41,854 nucleotides of DNA, taken from contig NZ_SMKR01000051.1 in NCBI RefSeq assembly GCF_004348725.1, positions 1 to 41,854 of the forward strand, in the 5' to 3' direction. Position 1 is the first letter of the stretch; the number at the start of each line of letters is the position of its first letter. This document shows positions 32,506-41,823 of this stretch, piece by piece. Origin of the DNA: Kribbella turkmenica (GTDB lineage Bacteria > Actinomycetota > Actinomycetes > Propionibacteriales > Kribbellaceae). The notes under the pieces were generated by a model. The model had not been told where the DNA came from. It saw only the letters and a list, made by a program, of their open reading frames with translations, and did not search any database. The translations under genes were made by a program, and so were the position numbers.

Positions 32506-34878
32506 CGAGTCCACCAACCCCCGCGAACCACTGGACGCCCGCCTCCTGGTTCCGGCCGCCATCGCCTGGCTGACCTCGGTCGTCCTGATGGCCCGACCCC
32601 CTCTCATCGGTTTCCTGACCGCAGCCGTCGCCCTTACCTTGGCTGGTGCGCTGGCTCTGTTCCTGCGACGTGCTGTCCGGCAGGCCGGGTGGGCCGTGGT
32701 CGGCGTGCTGGCTGTGGTCGCGGGGATGGGCGTGGCGGCTGCACTGCAGGTCAAGGGGCTCCAAGCCGGCCCGGTCGTGGGGTTGGCGGCCGACAGCGCC
32801 TCGGTGGGCGTGAAACTGAAGGTCGACAGCGATCCATCGGTGCGACGCAGCCCAGGCGGCCGGCGGCCGCCGTACGTGGTGCTGAAGGCAACCATCGAGG
32901 AGGTCCGGGCACGGGGGACCACCACCCGGGTGCGGACGCCGGTGCTGGTCATCGGCTCGACGCACTGGCAACAAGTGGGCTTCGGGCAGCGCGTCGATGC
33001 GAACGGCCGGCTCGAGGCGGTCGAACGGGGATCCGACGTGGCCGCGATGCTCTCGATCCGTTCGGCGCCGAGGAATGCGGAACGGCCACCCTGGTGGCTG
33101 CGCGCTGCCGAGCAAGTCCGCGAGGGACTCCGCGAATCCGTCGCGGACCAGCCGGACGACGTACGCGGCCTGGTCCCTGCGCTGGTGATGGGCGACGAGT
33201 CCGGCCTGCCCGGCGATCTCACCGAGGACTTCCGGACAACGGGCCTGACGCATCTCTCAGCTGTGTCCGGCACCAATCTGACCCTGTTGCTCGCGTTCAT
33301 CCTTCCGTTCGCCCGACTGATCGGCGTACGAGCTCGCGGACTGACCGCGGTCGGTCTGATGACGGTCGTCGTGTTCGTCGTCCTCGCCAGACCGCAGCCC
33401 AGTGTTCTCCGTGCGGCCGCGATGGGTCTGATCGCGCTGGCCGCGATGACAGGCGGGGGCTCCCGGCGTCGCGCAGTCCGCAGCCTGTCGTTCGCGGTGA
33501 TCGCGCTGCTGCTGCTCGACACGTCGCTCGCGAGGTCGGCCGGGTTCGCGTTGTCGGTGCTCGCGACCGCAGGCATCGTCGTCCTCGGCCCCGGCTGGCG
33601 TGATGCGCTCGCGCAGTGGATGCCGACGTGGCTGGCCGACGCGATCTCCTGTCCGCTCGCCGCCCAGCTCGCCTGTACGCCGGTCGTCGCCTGGTTGTCC
33701 GGCGAGGTGTCATTGGTTGCCGTTGGCGCGAACCTGTTGGCGGGACCGGCCGTGGGGCCGGCGACCATTCTCGGATTCGCCGCGGCCGGCGTGGCTCTCA
33801 TCAGCACCGAGGCAGCTCAACTCATCGGCTGGGCAGCAGGCTGGCCCGCTCGCTGGATCATTCTGATAGCCCGCGAAGGCGCCGACCTGCCGGGCGCCGC
33901 GAACGCCTGGCCGGCTACCGCCGTCGGGGTGACCTTGCTGACCGTGCTCTCATCGCCTTGGTGTTCGGCCTGCACCGCATCCTCGCGCGCCCGATCGCCA
34001 TGGTGCTCGCGGTCGTCCTGCTGGCTGTCGTCATCCTGCGTCCGGTCGGTTCGATCGGCTGGCCGCCCGACGACTGGCTCTTCGTCATGTGCGACGTCGG
34101 TCAGGGAGACGGGTTGGTCCTGCGAGCCGGCGACACCGCGGCTGTCGTCGTCGACACCGGTCCGGACCCTGCGGCGATGGATCGGTGTCTGCGTGACCTC
34201 GGTGTCGAGTACATCCCGGTCCTGGTGCTCAGTCACTTCCACGCCGATCACGTGGGCGGGTTGGCCGGCGTACTCGAGAATCGGAAGGTCGGCGAGATCG
34301 AGGTGACGCCGTACTTCTCGCCGCCGGCCGAGTACGACCGAGTCGCTGATCTCGCAGCGCACCACGGGATCGCCCTGCGCACGGTGACCTATCGAGAAAG
34401 ACGGGAGGTCGGGTCGCTCCGGTGGACGAACCTCTGGCCCGCGCGCGTCCCCGCGTTGCCCCCGGACGGCAGATCGGGCGCACCGTCGACCGGCGAGGGA
34501 TCCCCGGAGAACAACGCGAGCATCACCCTGATGGCCGAAGCCTCCGGCCTCCGGATCCTGCTCACCGGCGACCTCGAGCCCGAGTCCCAGCGCGCCATCC
34601 TGGCCACCGGCGTCGATCTTCGCGCCGACGTCCTCAAGGTCCCGCACCACGGCTCGGCCCAGCAGGACCCTGCCTTCATCGCCGCGACCGGCGCCCGCCT
34701 GGCCGTCATCTCCGCCGGCCGTGACAATGACTACGGTCATCCAGCACCGAGGACCCTCGAGCTCCTGTCCCACCAGTCCACCCGGACCGTCACCACGAGC
34801 ACCACGGGCGCCCTGTCGATCACCAACTCGGGCGATCGGCTGAGTATCACCACGAACCAGCAGGCGATCTCACGATGA
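32492..34878 (+). pseudogene. comEC: ComEC competence channel, split by a one-base frameshift
   Basis: The first frame (from ATG 32492) gives the N-terminal domain and the polytopic competence domain (THLSAVSGTNLTLLLAFILP and later helices) up to about 33949. The C-terminal metallo-beta-lactamase-like domain continues in the -1 frame (LIALVFGLHRILARP, CDVGQGDGLVLRAGD, LSHFHADHVGGLAG, LTGDLEPESQ, VPHHGSAQQDP) to 34878. Rejoined by restoring one base near 33947-33951, the protein would be about 795 residues, normal for ComEC. No slippery heptamer is visible, so an indel is likelier than programmed frameshifting. ComEC is the inner-membrane channel for single-stranded DNA uptake, and the MBL domain is thought to be a nuclease. 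A sequencing error must be excluded first. Confidence 0.87.
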
Positions 34879-35445
34879 CCTGCGGGTGAAGGTCACGGCG
34901 GCCGCCGGGACGGTGTTCTCTGCCCGATCGCCGAGGGCCCAGGCGGCGACTCGAGAGACCACGTGGGCCGGGACGGCGTCGCTGACGCCGGGGACTGCGG
35001 GGGCGTCGTACGTGGCGTGCGCGTCGTGTGGGACAACGACGCGGTAACCGCGGGCCAGCGCCGTTCTGGCGGTGGCCTGCACGCACATCTCCGACATCAG
35101 ACCGCAGATCGCCACCGACCGGACACCGGCCCCGACGAGGACTCCGCCGAGCGACGTGCCGTCGAACCCGTCGTCCCTGGGTTTGCGGATCACGTGCTCG
35201 GTGGGTCCCGGCTCGGTCGGCAGGTACAGCTCCCAGCCGTGGGTGCCCGGCTCGTCGTCGGCGCCTGGCGCCCCGTCGTTCTGCAGATGGACGACGACCG
35301 CGCCTGCCTGTCGCGCCCGGTCGAGCAAGTCGCTCACGTGGTCGAGCAGGCGGATCGCGTCGGGTGCGGGGTTCTCGCCCGAGACGAAGGCGGTCTGCAC
35401 GTCGACGACGATGAGAGCGTCGACAGGCTGCACGGCTTTGGCCAT
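34870..35445 (-). CDS. Isochorismatase-like cysteine hydrolase
   Basis: This 191-residue alpha/beta hydrolase of the isochorismatase superfamily has the expected triad: Asp15 in ALIVVDVQTAF, Lys in HVIRKPRDDGFDGT near residue 88, and Cys in MSEMCVQATARTAL near residue 120. Family members cleave amide or vinyl-ether bonds (nicotinamidase, ureidoacrylate amidohydrolase and others); the substrate is not predictable here. It overlaps the comEC end by nine bases in convergent orientation and probably has nothing to do with DNA uptake. Confidence 0.92.
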   Translation of the reverse strand: MAKAVQPVDALIVVDVQTAFVSGENPAPDAIRLLDHVSDLLDRARQAGAVVVHLQNDGAPGADDEPGTHGWELYLPTEPGPTEHVIRKPRDDGFDGTSLGGVLVGAGVRSVAICGLMSEMCVQATARTALARGYRVVVPHDAHATYDAPAVPGVSDAVPAHVVSRVAAWALGDRAENTVPAAAVTFTRRSS

Positions 35446-35558
35446 GCACTCATCCTCGCCCCCGACCAGGCCTCCCTTCCAATGGGTATCCGGGCTTGCG
35501 GGTCGCGTAGTGCGAGCGCGACCAGCCGGAACCGTGGACAGGATCTGGGGGCGTTGAC

Positions 35559-35572
35559 CAGGTTATTACCTG
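35559..35572. promoter_or_regulatory. Palindrome next to a TTGACC -35-like element
   Basis: CAGGT-TATT-ACCTG lies immediately after TTGACC (35554-35559), with a weak GACCCT 18 bases further on as a possible -10. It sits in the gap between the divergent isochorismatase and holA genes, about 160 bp before holA. Confidence 0.35.
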
Positions 35573-35731
35573 TTCAAGACCCTCAGAGGATGGTCACCGC
35601 CCCGTCAGTTGTCGCCCTCGAGGTCGGGTTCGGGCGGGCGGCGCGGGCGAGGGTGGTCTTGGCCGGCAGAGCTCATGTCGGACCTGCGGGTGGAGTAACC
35701 GAGTGTCGGTGGGGTGTGGGAGGCTGGCGGG

Positions 35732-36715
35732 GTGGCTGGTCGTAGGGGTGCTGCGCCGAAACTCGGCGACGTGTTGCTGGTGACGGGGTCCGAGGGGTTC
35801 CTTGCGGACCGGGCCGTCCGGTCAGCGATCGCGGCGGTGTCCAAGGGCAGCGCCGAGGTCGAGGTGACCGAGCTGGACGCGGTCGGGCTGGACGTCGGGG
35901 TGTTAGCGGAGCTGACCGGCCCGTCGTTGTTCGCGTCGGAGCGGGTGCTGGTCCTGCGGGCGCTCGAGAACCTCCCGTCCGAGATGGCCCCGCACCTGAT
36001 CGAGTACGCCGGCGCGACGTCGGAGGACGTCCTGGTGGTGCTCGTGCACTCCGGTGGCCAGAAGGGCAAGGCGGTCCTCGACAAGTTGCGGAAGGCATCC
36101 GTCACCGAGGTCGTCGCGACCGCGCCGAAGGCGTGGGAGCTGCCGCAGTTCGTGGCCGGGGAGATCCGGTTGCACGGCGGCAGCGTGGACGAGCGGGCGG
36201 CGTCCGCGCTGGTGGACGCGGTCGGTCATGACCTCCGGGCCCTGGCGGGCGCGTGTTCGCAGCTGGTGTCGGACTCGGGCGGTCAGCCGGTCACCACGGA
36301 GCTGATCGGTCAGTACTTCGGCGGTCGCGCCGAGGTGACCAGTTTCGCGGTCGCGGACGCGGCGATCGCGGGGCGGACGGAGCCGGCTCTCGAGCAGTTG
36401 CGGTGGGCACTCGACTGTGGCGTCGCGCCGGTGCTGATGACGAGTGCGATGGCGGGCGGTCTGCGGGGGCTCGCGAAGTTCTCCAGCGCGCCCGGCGGTC
36501 TGCGCGAGGCGGATCTGGCCCGGGAGGTCGGCGTACCGCCGTGGAAGCTGAAGCAGCTCAAGCAGCAGGCTCGCGGCTGGACGCCGGGTGGATTGGCGAC
36601 CGCGATCAAGGCGGTGGCCCAGGCCGACGCCGACGTGAAGGGCGCGTCCGGAGACGCCGGCTACGCCCTCGAGCGGATGGTCATCACCGTCAGCCGCGCC
36701 CACGGCCGCCGGTAG
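35732..36715 (+). CDS. holA: DNA polymerase III subunit delta
   Basis: This 327-residue protein is the delta subunit that opens the sliding clamp in the clamp-loader complex. It shows the N-terminal strand VLLVTGSEGFLADRAV, the ATPase-fold core without a P-loop, LLVVLVHSGGQKGKAVLDKL-like strands, and the C-terminal collar domain with VGVPPWKLKQLKQQARGW. GTG at 35732 is preferred over GTG 35714, since GGGAGG (35718-35723) is eight bases upstream. holA directly after comEC and before rpsT is a common bacterial order; here an isochorismatase gene is inserted on the other strand. It converges on rpsT. Confidence 0.93.
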   Translation: MAGRRGAAPKLGDVLLVTGSEGFLADRAVRSAIAAVSKGSAEVEVTELDAVGLDVGVLAELTGPSLFASERVLVLRALENLPSEMAPHLIEYAGATSEDVLVVLVHSGGQKGKAVLDKLRKASVTEVVATAPKAWELPQFVAGEIRLHGGSVDERAASALVDAVGHDLRALAGACSQLVSDSGGQPVTTELIGQYFGGRAEVTSFAVADAAIAGRTEPALEQLRWALDCGVAPVLMTSAMAGGLRGLAKFSSAPGGLREADLAREVGVPPWKLKQLKQQARGWTPGGLATAIKAVAQADADVKGASGDAGYALERMVITVSRAHGRR

Positions 36716-36743
36716 CCGTAGCAACCCCGCCCCGGACACAAGG

Positions 36744-36769
36744 AACCCAGCCGGACGACCGGCTGGGTT
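36744..36769. terminator. Terminator hairpin of holA
   Basis: AACCCAGCCGG-ACGA-CCGGCTGGGTT is a perfect eleven-base-pair stem with a four-base loop, 28 bases after the holA stop and followed by TC. It may act in both directions between the convergent genes. Confidence 0.78.
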
Positions 36770-36780
36770 CAGGGGACACA

Positions 36781-36813
36781 ACGATCGGCCGGTCCGGGTG
36801 GACGGCCGATCGT
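36781..36813. terminator. Terminator hairpin of rpsT
   Basis: ACGATCGGCC pairs perfectly with GGCCGATCGT around a 13-base loop, ending ten bases from the rpsT stop on the minus strand. Confidence 0.72.
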
Positions 36814-36823
36814 CAGAGCTGCG

Positions 36824-37084
36824 TCAGAGGGAAGCGGCCTTCTTGAAGATGGACGACTTCCGGTTGGCGGCCTGGTTGGCGTGGATGACGCCCTTGCTGG
36901 CGGCCTTGTCGAGCAGGCGGCCGGCCACGCGGGCGTGCTCCTGCGCCTTCGCGGCGTCGCCGGAGTCGGCGGCCTCGCGGAAGCGACGAACAGCCGTCTT
37001 GAGGGTCGACTTCACCGACTTGTTGCGAAGTCGCGCAGCCTCGTTCTGGCGGTTGCGCTTGATCTGGGACTTGATGTTCGCCAC
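36824..37084 (-). CDS. rpsT: Small ribosomal subunit protein S20
   Basis: This 86-residue, very basic protein starts [17 protein letters not shown] and has the all-helical S20 pattern through [19 protein letters not shown]. It binds 16S rRNA in the 30S subunit. The length is normal. The start codon is GTG, with GAGG about nine bases upstream. It is convergent with holA, and two hairpins separate the stops. Confidence 0.98.
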   Translation of the reverse strand: MANIKSQIKRNRQNEAARLRNKSVKSTLKTAVRRFREAADSGDAAKAQEHARVAGRLLDKAASKGVIHANQAANRKSSIFKKAASL

Positions 37085-37233
37085 GGAGCAGAGCCTCGAT
37101 CAGGAGTATGCGGTCAGTACAGGAAGGTTGTCGCGCGCACGGCTGAGCATCACCCGTGGGGGCGCGAAGAGCCAGATTACCAACAAGTCCGGCCCCCGGC
37201 CAAACCGGGAGCCCGCCTGAACCCACCGTCGGC

Positions 37234-37239
37234 GACACT
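37234..37239 (+). promoter_or_regulatory. -10-like element, leaderless DUF2207-type gene
   Basis: GACACT ends six bases before the ATG at 37246. It differs from TANNNT at the first base but has the spacing of the other leaderless starts here. Confidence 0.4.
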
Positions 37240-37245
37240 CCGATC

Positions 37246-38163
37246 ATGACCGACGGCGCCGTGAACCGGATCCTCGCCCTGGTGTTCCTCGGCATCGTCG
37301 TGGCCGCGGTCCTCGTCATCGTGGTGGGGCAGACGCCGCAGTTCTACCCCGGCAGCGTGGCCGTGACCCGCGTCACGGCGCAGTACGACGTCCGCCCCGA
37401 CGGCGGCCTGGACGTCACCGAGACGATCGACTACGACTGCGGCGAGTCCGGGCGCCCACTCGACCGGGTCGTCCAGCTCCGGCGGCCGGACGACGCCCGG
37501 CTCGACGCCTCGGTCGGCGACCGCGGGACGGACCGGGTCTGGGAGGTGTCCGACATCACCGCCACCGACCCGGACGGCAACCCGGTCCCGCTGCGGACCA
37601 AAGAACTGGACCCGAACCAGCGGCCGCTCACGAGCACCGGGATCGACGGCTGGGACACCCGGCTGTCCGACCTGCGGATCCAGCTCGGCGAGCCCCTGCC
37701 CTACCTGCCGGGCGGGCGGCGTGAGACGACCTTCATCCTCAAGTACCGCGTCCACGGCGCCCTCGACGAGGTACCCGGCGGCTACGAACTCAACTGGCCC
37801 GACCCCCGCCGGATGACCGAACGGTCCGACCTGAGAGTCCCGGTCGACCAGATCCGCGTGACCACGCCGGCCGACGTCAGTTCGGTGGCCTGTTCGGCGC
37901 ACAGCCCCGACGCGAGCCACGCGGTGCCCTGTACGACGTCCACCACAACCGGCCGTACGGCGGTCTTCGCCCACGACGGCGGAGCGATGACCGTCACGGT
38001 GCGGACCACAGGAGTCGAGGGCGGGGCCGAGCACGACGGCTCGCAGAGCCCCCGCTGGGTCCAGGTCGTCACCTACGCCGGTGCCGCGGTCGTGCTGCTC
38101 GTGATCGTCGGTGTCATCGCCCGCCGGAAGCTTCGGCAGCGGCCTTCAGGCGCTCCAGCGTGA
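37246..38163 (+). CDS. DUF2207-like membrane protein
   Basis: This 305-residue protein has an N-terminal membrane helix (about 10-28, LALVFLGIVVAAVLVIVVG), a large extracytoplasmic beta-rich domain, and a C-terminal helix (about 275-295, VVTYAGAAVVLLVIVGVIA) with a short basic tail. The external domain has the DUF2207 pattern (AQYDVRPDGGLDVTETIDYDC, then FILKYRVHGALDEVPGGYELNWP). Proteins of this family are abundant in Actinobacteria and have no assigned function. The tail is shorter than in many members, which continue with a cytoplasmic domain. The last 50 bp overlap the convergent SRPBCC gene. The ATG fits a leaderless start. Confidence 0.82.
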   Translation: MTDGAVNRILALVFLGIVVAAVLVIVVGQTPQFYPGSVAVTRVTAQYDVRPDGGLDVTETIDYDCGESGRPLDRVVQLRRPDDARLDASVGDRGTDRVWEVSDITATDPDGNPVPLRTKELDPNQRPLTSTGIDGWDTRLSDLRIQLGEPLPYLPGGRRETTFILKYRVHGALDEVPGGYELNWPDPRRMTERSDLRVPVDQIRVTTPADVSSVACSAHSPDASHAVPCTTSTTTGRTAVFAHDGGAMTVTVRTTGVEGGAEHDGSQSPRWVQVVTYAGAAVVLLVIVGVIARRKLRQRPSGAPA

Positions 38164-38578
38164 CCTTGATCCCTCGGTCGTTGCGGCGGGTGCGGTCGCC
38201 GAAGAGTGGGCGGAAGAGGGCGCGGAGGGCGGCTGGGCGGTGGTCGGTCCAGGACTCGGTGACCTGGCAGCAGCCGGCGTCCAGACTGGCGAAGTCGTAG
38301 GTCCACAGTGAGATCGGCACCGGCCCGAAGTTGATGGAGAAGCTGAAGCGCTCGCCCGGTACGGCGTCGACCACGCGGCCGAAGGTGAACCAGCGGATGG
38401 CGCCCACCCGGTTGTGGCCGACGAACCGCGCACCGGCGGCCGGGCCCGGCGTACGGGGCGACCAGGTGACGCGGGTGCACTCGGGACTCCACTCGCCCAT
38501 CCGGGGCAGGTCGCTGACCAGGCCGTAGACCGACGTCGCCGGCGCGGACACGGTGATGGACTCGCTCAGGTCGGGCAT
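38114..38578 (-). CDS. SRPBCC (START-like) family protein
   Basis: This 154-residue single-domain protein starts MPDLSESITVSAPATSVYGLVSDLPRMGEWSPEC, the hallmark opening of polyketide-cyclase/dehydrase-type SRPBCC proteins. It continues with FVGHNRVGAIRWFTFGRV and a C-terminal helix (IKVTLERLKAAAEAS) that closes the hydrophobic pocket. It binds a hydrophobic ligand of unknown identity and probably has no enzymatic role that can be inferred. It overlaps the DUF2207-type gene by 50 bp at the 3' end. Confidence 0.92.
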   Translation of the reverse strand: MPDLSESITVSAPATSVYGLVSDLPRMGEWSPECTRVTWSPRTPGPAAGARFVGHNRVGAIRWFTFGRVVDAVPGERFSFSINFGPVPISLWTYDFASLDAGCCQVTESWTDHRPAALRALFRPLFGDRTRRNDRGIKVTLERLKAAAEASGGR

Positions 38579-38755
38579 CGGGTTTTCCCTTGCTGTCAGC
38601 TGACACCTGCGGTGCCGAGCGTGACATCGGTGCCCGCCACCGGCATACTCGGGCCCGCGTGACGCTGATCACCGCTGGGGGGTGGTGTGTGCGGTCGTCA
38701 CCGGTCCAGCGAGCCATGCTCCACCATCGCGCCGTCCAAGCCCTGGAGGAACTTC

Positions 38756-41752
38756 GTGTCCCGCCGCACTCCGATCATCGTCGCCACCGCGCTCGTCGCG
38801 TCGCTGGCCGGCCTACCGCTCGCGGCCCGGGCCGCGGACGCGCTCCAGGCCGAGGAAACACCCGCAGTCGCCGATCCGCAGGTCAAGGAGTCGTCGACCG
38901 GCTCCTACATCGTCGAGCTCGACGACGCCCCGGTGGCGGAGTACGGAGGTGACATCCCCGGCCTGCCCGCCACCCGGGTCGCTCCCGGGGGGAAGTTGCT
39001 CAAGAGCGCCGGTCAGGTCGTCGGCTACGTGCAGCACCTGGCCCGTGAGCGCCAGGAGGTCCTGGCCAAGGCGCCGGCCGTGAAGAAGCTCTACGACTAC
39101 AGCTACACGTACGCCGGTTTCGCCGCACAGATGTCCCACGACGAGGCGGTCAAGCTGGCCAAGTCGTCCGGCGTGAAGAGCGTGGAGCCGAGCGAGCTGC
39201 AGCACCAGGACACCGTGGACACCCCGCGGTTCCTCGGCCTGTCCGGAAAGGGCGGCGCCTGGCAGCAGGCGGGCGGCGTCGACAAGGCCGGCGACGGCGT
39301 CATCATCGGCGTGCTCGACTCCGGTTTCGTGCCGGAGCGGGCCAGCTTCGCCCCGATCAAGACGTCGAAGACGTCGGACGCCATCGTCGCGAAGAAGTGG
39401 AAGGGCACCTGCCAAGCCGGCGAGGAGGCGCCCGTCGCCTGCAACAACAAGGTGATCGGTGCCCGGTACTTCGACAAGGGCATCGGCACCCGGCCGATCC
39501 CGGAGGAGTACAAGTCGCCGCGCGACTACGGCGGCCACGGCACCCACACCGCCAGCACCGCCGGCGGCAACCACGGCGTCGAGATGAGCGTCATGGGCCG
39601 TGACTACGGCAAGGGCTCGGGCATCGCCCCGCACGCCCGGCTGGCGATCTACAAGGTGCTGTGGGCGGTCGACCAGAGCGGCGGCGGCAGCGGCACCGAC
39701 GCGGACATCGTGGCCGGTATCGACGCCGCGGTCGCCGACGGCGTCGACGTGCTGAACTACTCGATCTCCGGCTCCGGCTCGACGTTCGTGAACGCCACCG
39801 GCCTCGCCTTCCTGCGCGCGGCCCGCGCGGGCGTGTTCGTGGCCACCAGCGCCGGCAACACCGGCCCCGAAGCGAGCACGGTCGGCAAGAACTACCCGTG
39901 GGTGACGACGGTTGCCAACGGCACCCATGACCGCGACATCCAGACCACGGTGACGCTGGGCAACGGCGAGGCCTACACCGGCGCCGGGATCGGCTCGGGC
40001 CTGCCGAGCACGCCGGTCGTGCTGGCCAAGGACGCCGGCCTCGCGGGCGCGAACCCGGCCAACCTGCTGCTGTGCATGCCGGGCACCCTCGACCCGGCCA
40101 AGGTGGCCGGCAAGATCGTCGTCTGCGACCGCGGCGGCAACGCCCGCGTCGAGAAGAGCCTGCAGGTCAAGAACGCCGGCGGCGTCGGCATGATCCTGGT
40201 CAACATCACCGCCGGCACGCTGGACGCCGATCTGCACTCGGTTCCGACCGTGCACCTCGACCACGTGGCCGCGCCGGAGATCAAGGCGTACGTCGGCGGC
40301 ACCGCGAACCCGACCGCCACGATCAGCGCCGGTACGCCGGTCCGGGTGACCGCACCGAAGGTCGCGAGCTCGTCCAGCCGCGGTCCGGCGCTCGCGGGCA
40401 ATGGCGACCTGCTCAAGCCGGACGTGATGGCGCCGGGCACGAACGTCCTGGCCGCGACCACCGCGTTCAGCGCGGCCGGCGGCGAGTACGCGTTCATGAG
40501 CGGCACGTCGATGGCCTCGCCGCACATCGCCGGCGCAGCGGCCGTGCTGAAGGGCAAGCACCCGACCTGGTCGCCGATGGCGATCAAGTCCGCCCTGCTC
40601 ACCACCGGCACCGACAAGGACACCAGCGGCAAGCCGATCCAGAACGACTCCGGCTCGCCGGGCACCCCGTTCGGCTACGGCTCGGGCCTCGTCCAGCCGA
40701 AGAAGGCGATGGACCCGGGGCTGGTCTACGACTCGTCGTACGAGGACTGGACCAAGTTCGTCTGCGGTTCCGGGCAGGTGCCGGCGACCCACGGGCTGTG
40801 TGCCAACGGCAAGATCGACCCGAGTGACCTGAACTACCCGACCATCGCGGTCGGCGACCTGGCCGGCAAGCAGACCGTCACCCGGACCGTCCGCAACGTC
40901 GGCAAGCTGCCGGAGGTCTACTTTCCGAAGGTCGAGGGGCTGAAGGGCTTCGAGGTGACGGTGTCACCGCGGATCCTGGTCACGCTGCCGGGCCGGACGG
41001 CGACGTACAAGGTGACGGTCGAGAACACCGGCGCGCCGCTGGAGCAGTACACGTTCGGCAAGCTGACGTGGAAGTCGTCGAAGCACGCGGTGACCAGCAC
41101 GGTGGCGATCAAGCCGCTGACCGTGAAGGCGCCGGTGCAGGTCAGCGGCACCGGGACCGCCGGGTCGCTGCAGGTGCCGATCACGGCCGGGTACACCGGC
41201 ACGCTGAACACGACCGCGGTCGGCCTGACAGCCGCCACCGTGGCAGAGGCCGCGCTGAAGAACCCGGGCGGGGTGTCGTTCCCGACCACCAACCCGGCGG
41301 TCAACGACCACGTGGCCAAGTTCACCGTGAACGTCCCGGCCGGCACCAAGCACGCCCGGTTCTCCACGTTCGACGCGGACTACCCGGCGGGCACCGACAT
41401 CGACGTCTTCGTCTACCGCAGCGGTACGACGACTCTGCTCGGCAGCAGTGCCGGCGGATCGGCCGAGGAGGAGGTGAACCTCCCGGCGCCGGCCGGCGGG
41501 TCGTACGACGTGTACGTCGACCTGTTCGCCGGAGCCGACGAGCAGGCGGTGAAGCTCAACCACTGGGAGCTGCTCAACGCGGAGGGCAACCTCACGGTCA
41601 CCCCGGCCAGCCAGTCCGTCCAGGTGGCCGCACAGACGAACGTGACCGCCTCCTGGGCCGGCCTGACCGCCGGCACGAGGTACCTGGGCCGCCTGCAGTA
41701 CTCCGACGGCGCCGACGGCTCAGGCTCGACAATCGTCCGGGTGGACAGCTAG
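38756..41752 (+). CDS. Secreted S8 subtilisin-like peptidase with PA-domain insert
   Basis: This 998-residue exported protease has a signal peptide (about 1-28, IIVATALVASLAGLPLAARA) and an I9-type propeptide (about 45-145). The S8 catalytic domain has Asp188 (IGVLDSGF), His261 (GGHGTHTAST) and Ser585 (SGTSMASPHIAGAA). Between His and Ser lies a protease-associated domain (about 420-510, VAGKIVVCDRGGNARVEKSLQ), giving the plant-subtilase-like layout, followed by a Fn3-like domain (about 690-790) and a C-terminal beta domain similar to pre-peptidase modules. It should degrade extracellular protein. The GTG at 38756 has GGAGG (38745-38749) six bases upstream. It is a single gene ended by a strong terminator. 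Confidence 0.95.
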   Translation: MSRRTPIIVATALVASLAGLPLAARAADALQAEETPAVADPQVKESSTGSYIVELDDAPVAEYGGDIPGLPATRVAPGGKLLKSAGQVVGYVQHLARERQEVLAKAPAVKKLYDYSYTYAGFAAQMSHDEAVKLAKSSGVKSVEPSELQHQDTVDTPRFLGLSGKGGAWQQAGGVDKAGDGVIIGVLDSGFVPERASFAPIKTSKTSDAIVAKKWKGTCQAGEEAPVACNNKVIGARYFDKGIGTRPIPEEYKSPRDYGGHGTHTASTAGGNHGVEMSVMGRDYGKGSGIAPHARLAIYKVLWAVDQSGGGSGTDADIVAGIDAAVADGVDVLNYSISGSGSTFVNATGLAFLRAARAGVFVATSAGNTGPEASTVGKNYPWVTTVANGTHDRDIQTTVTLGNGEAYTGAGIGSGLPSTPVVLAKDAGLAGANPANLLLCMPGTLDPAKVAGKIVVCDRGGNARVEKSLQVKNAGGVGMILVNITAGTLDADLHSVPTVHLDHVAAPEIKAYVGGTANPTATISAGTPVRVTAPKVASSSSRGPALAGNGDLLKPDVMAPGTNVLAATTAFSAAGGEYAFMSGTSMASPHIAGAAAVLKGKHPTWSPMAIKSALLTTGTDKDTSGKPIQNDSGSPGTPFGYGSGLVQPKKAMDPGLVYDSSYEDWTKFVCGSGQVPATHGLCANGKIDPSDLNYPTIAVGDLAGKQTVTRTVRNVGKLPEVYFPKVEGLKGFEVTVSPRILVTLPGRTATYKVTVENTGAPLEQYTFGKLTWKSSKHAVTSTVAIKPLTVKAPVQVSGTGTAGSLQVPITAGYTGTLNTTAVGLTAATVAEAALKNPGGVSFPTTNPAVNDHVAKFTVNVPAGTKHARFSTFDADYPAGTDIDVFVYRSGTTTLLGSSAGGSAEEEVNLPAPAGGSYDVYVDLFAGADEQAVKLNHWELLNAEGNLTVTPASQSVQVAAQTNVTASWAGLTAGTRYLGRLQYSDGADGSGSTIVRVDS

Positions 41753-41760
41753 CGGACCCG

Positions 41761-41798
41761 GACGAGGGCGGCTCTCACTCGTGGGAGCCGCCTTCGTC
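41761..41798. terminator. Strong terminator after the subtilase gene
   Basis: GACGAGGGCGGCTC pairs with GAGCCGCCTTCGTC, 14 pairs including one G-U, around a ten-base loop. It begins eight bases after the subtilase stop and may serve the convergent gene at the right edge as well. Confidence 0.82.
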
Positions 41799-41823
41799 GT
41801 GCGTCCGGCCTGGTGCAGCGTGA

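Noticed and set aside
33940..33960. Programmed -1 ribosomal frameshift in comEC.
   Set aside because: No X-XXY-YYZ slippery heptamer is present at the switch point, and comEC is not known to use frameshifting; an indel or sequencing error is simpler.
38813..40792. A 659-codon open frame on the strand opposite the subtilase, and similar long antisense frames over the ABC binding protein, GH95, leuS and the symporter.
   Set aside because: High GC removes stop codons on the opposite strand. The antisense proteins are Arg/Gly/Val-rich with no domains, while the sense frames carry clear family motifs.
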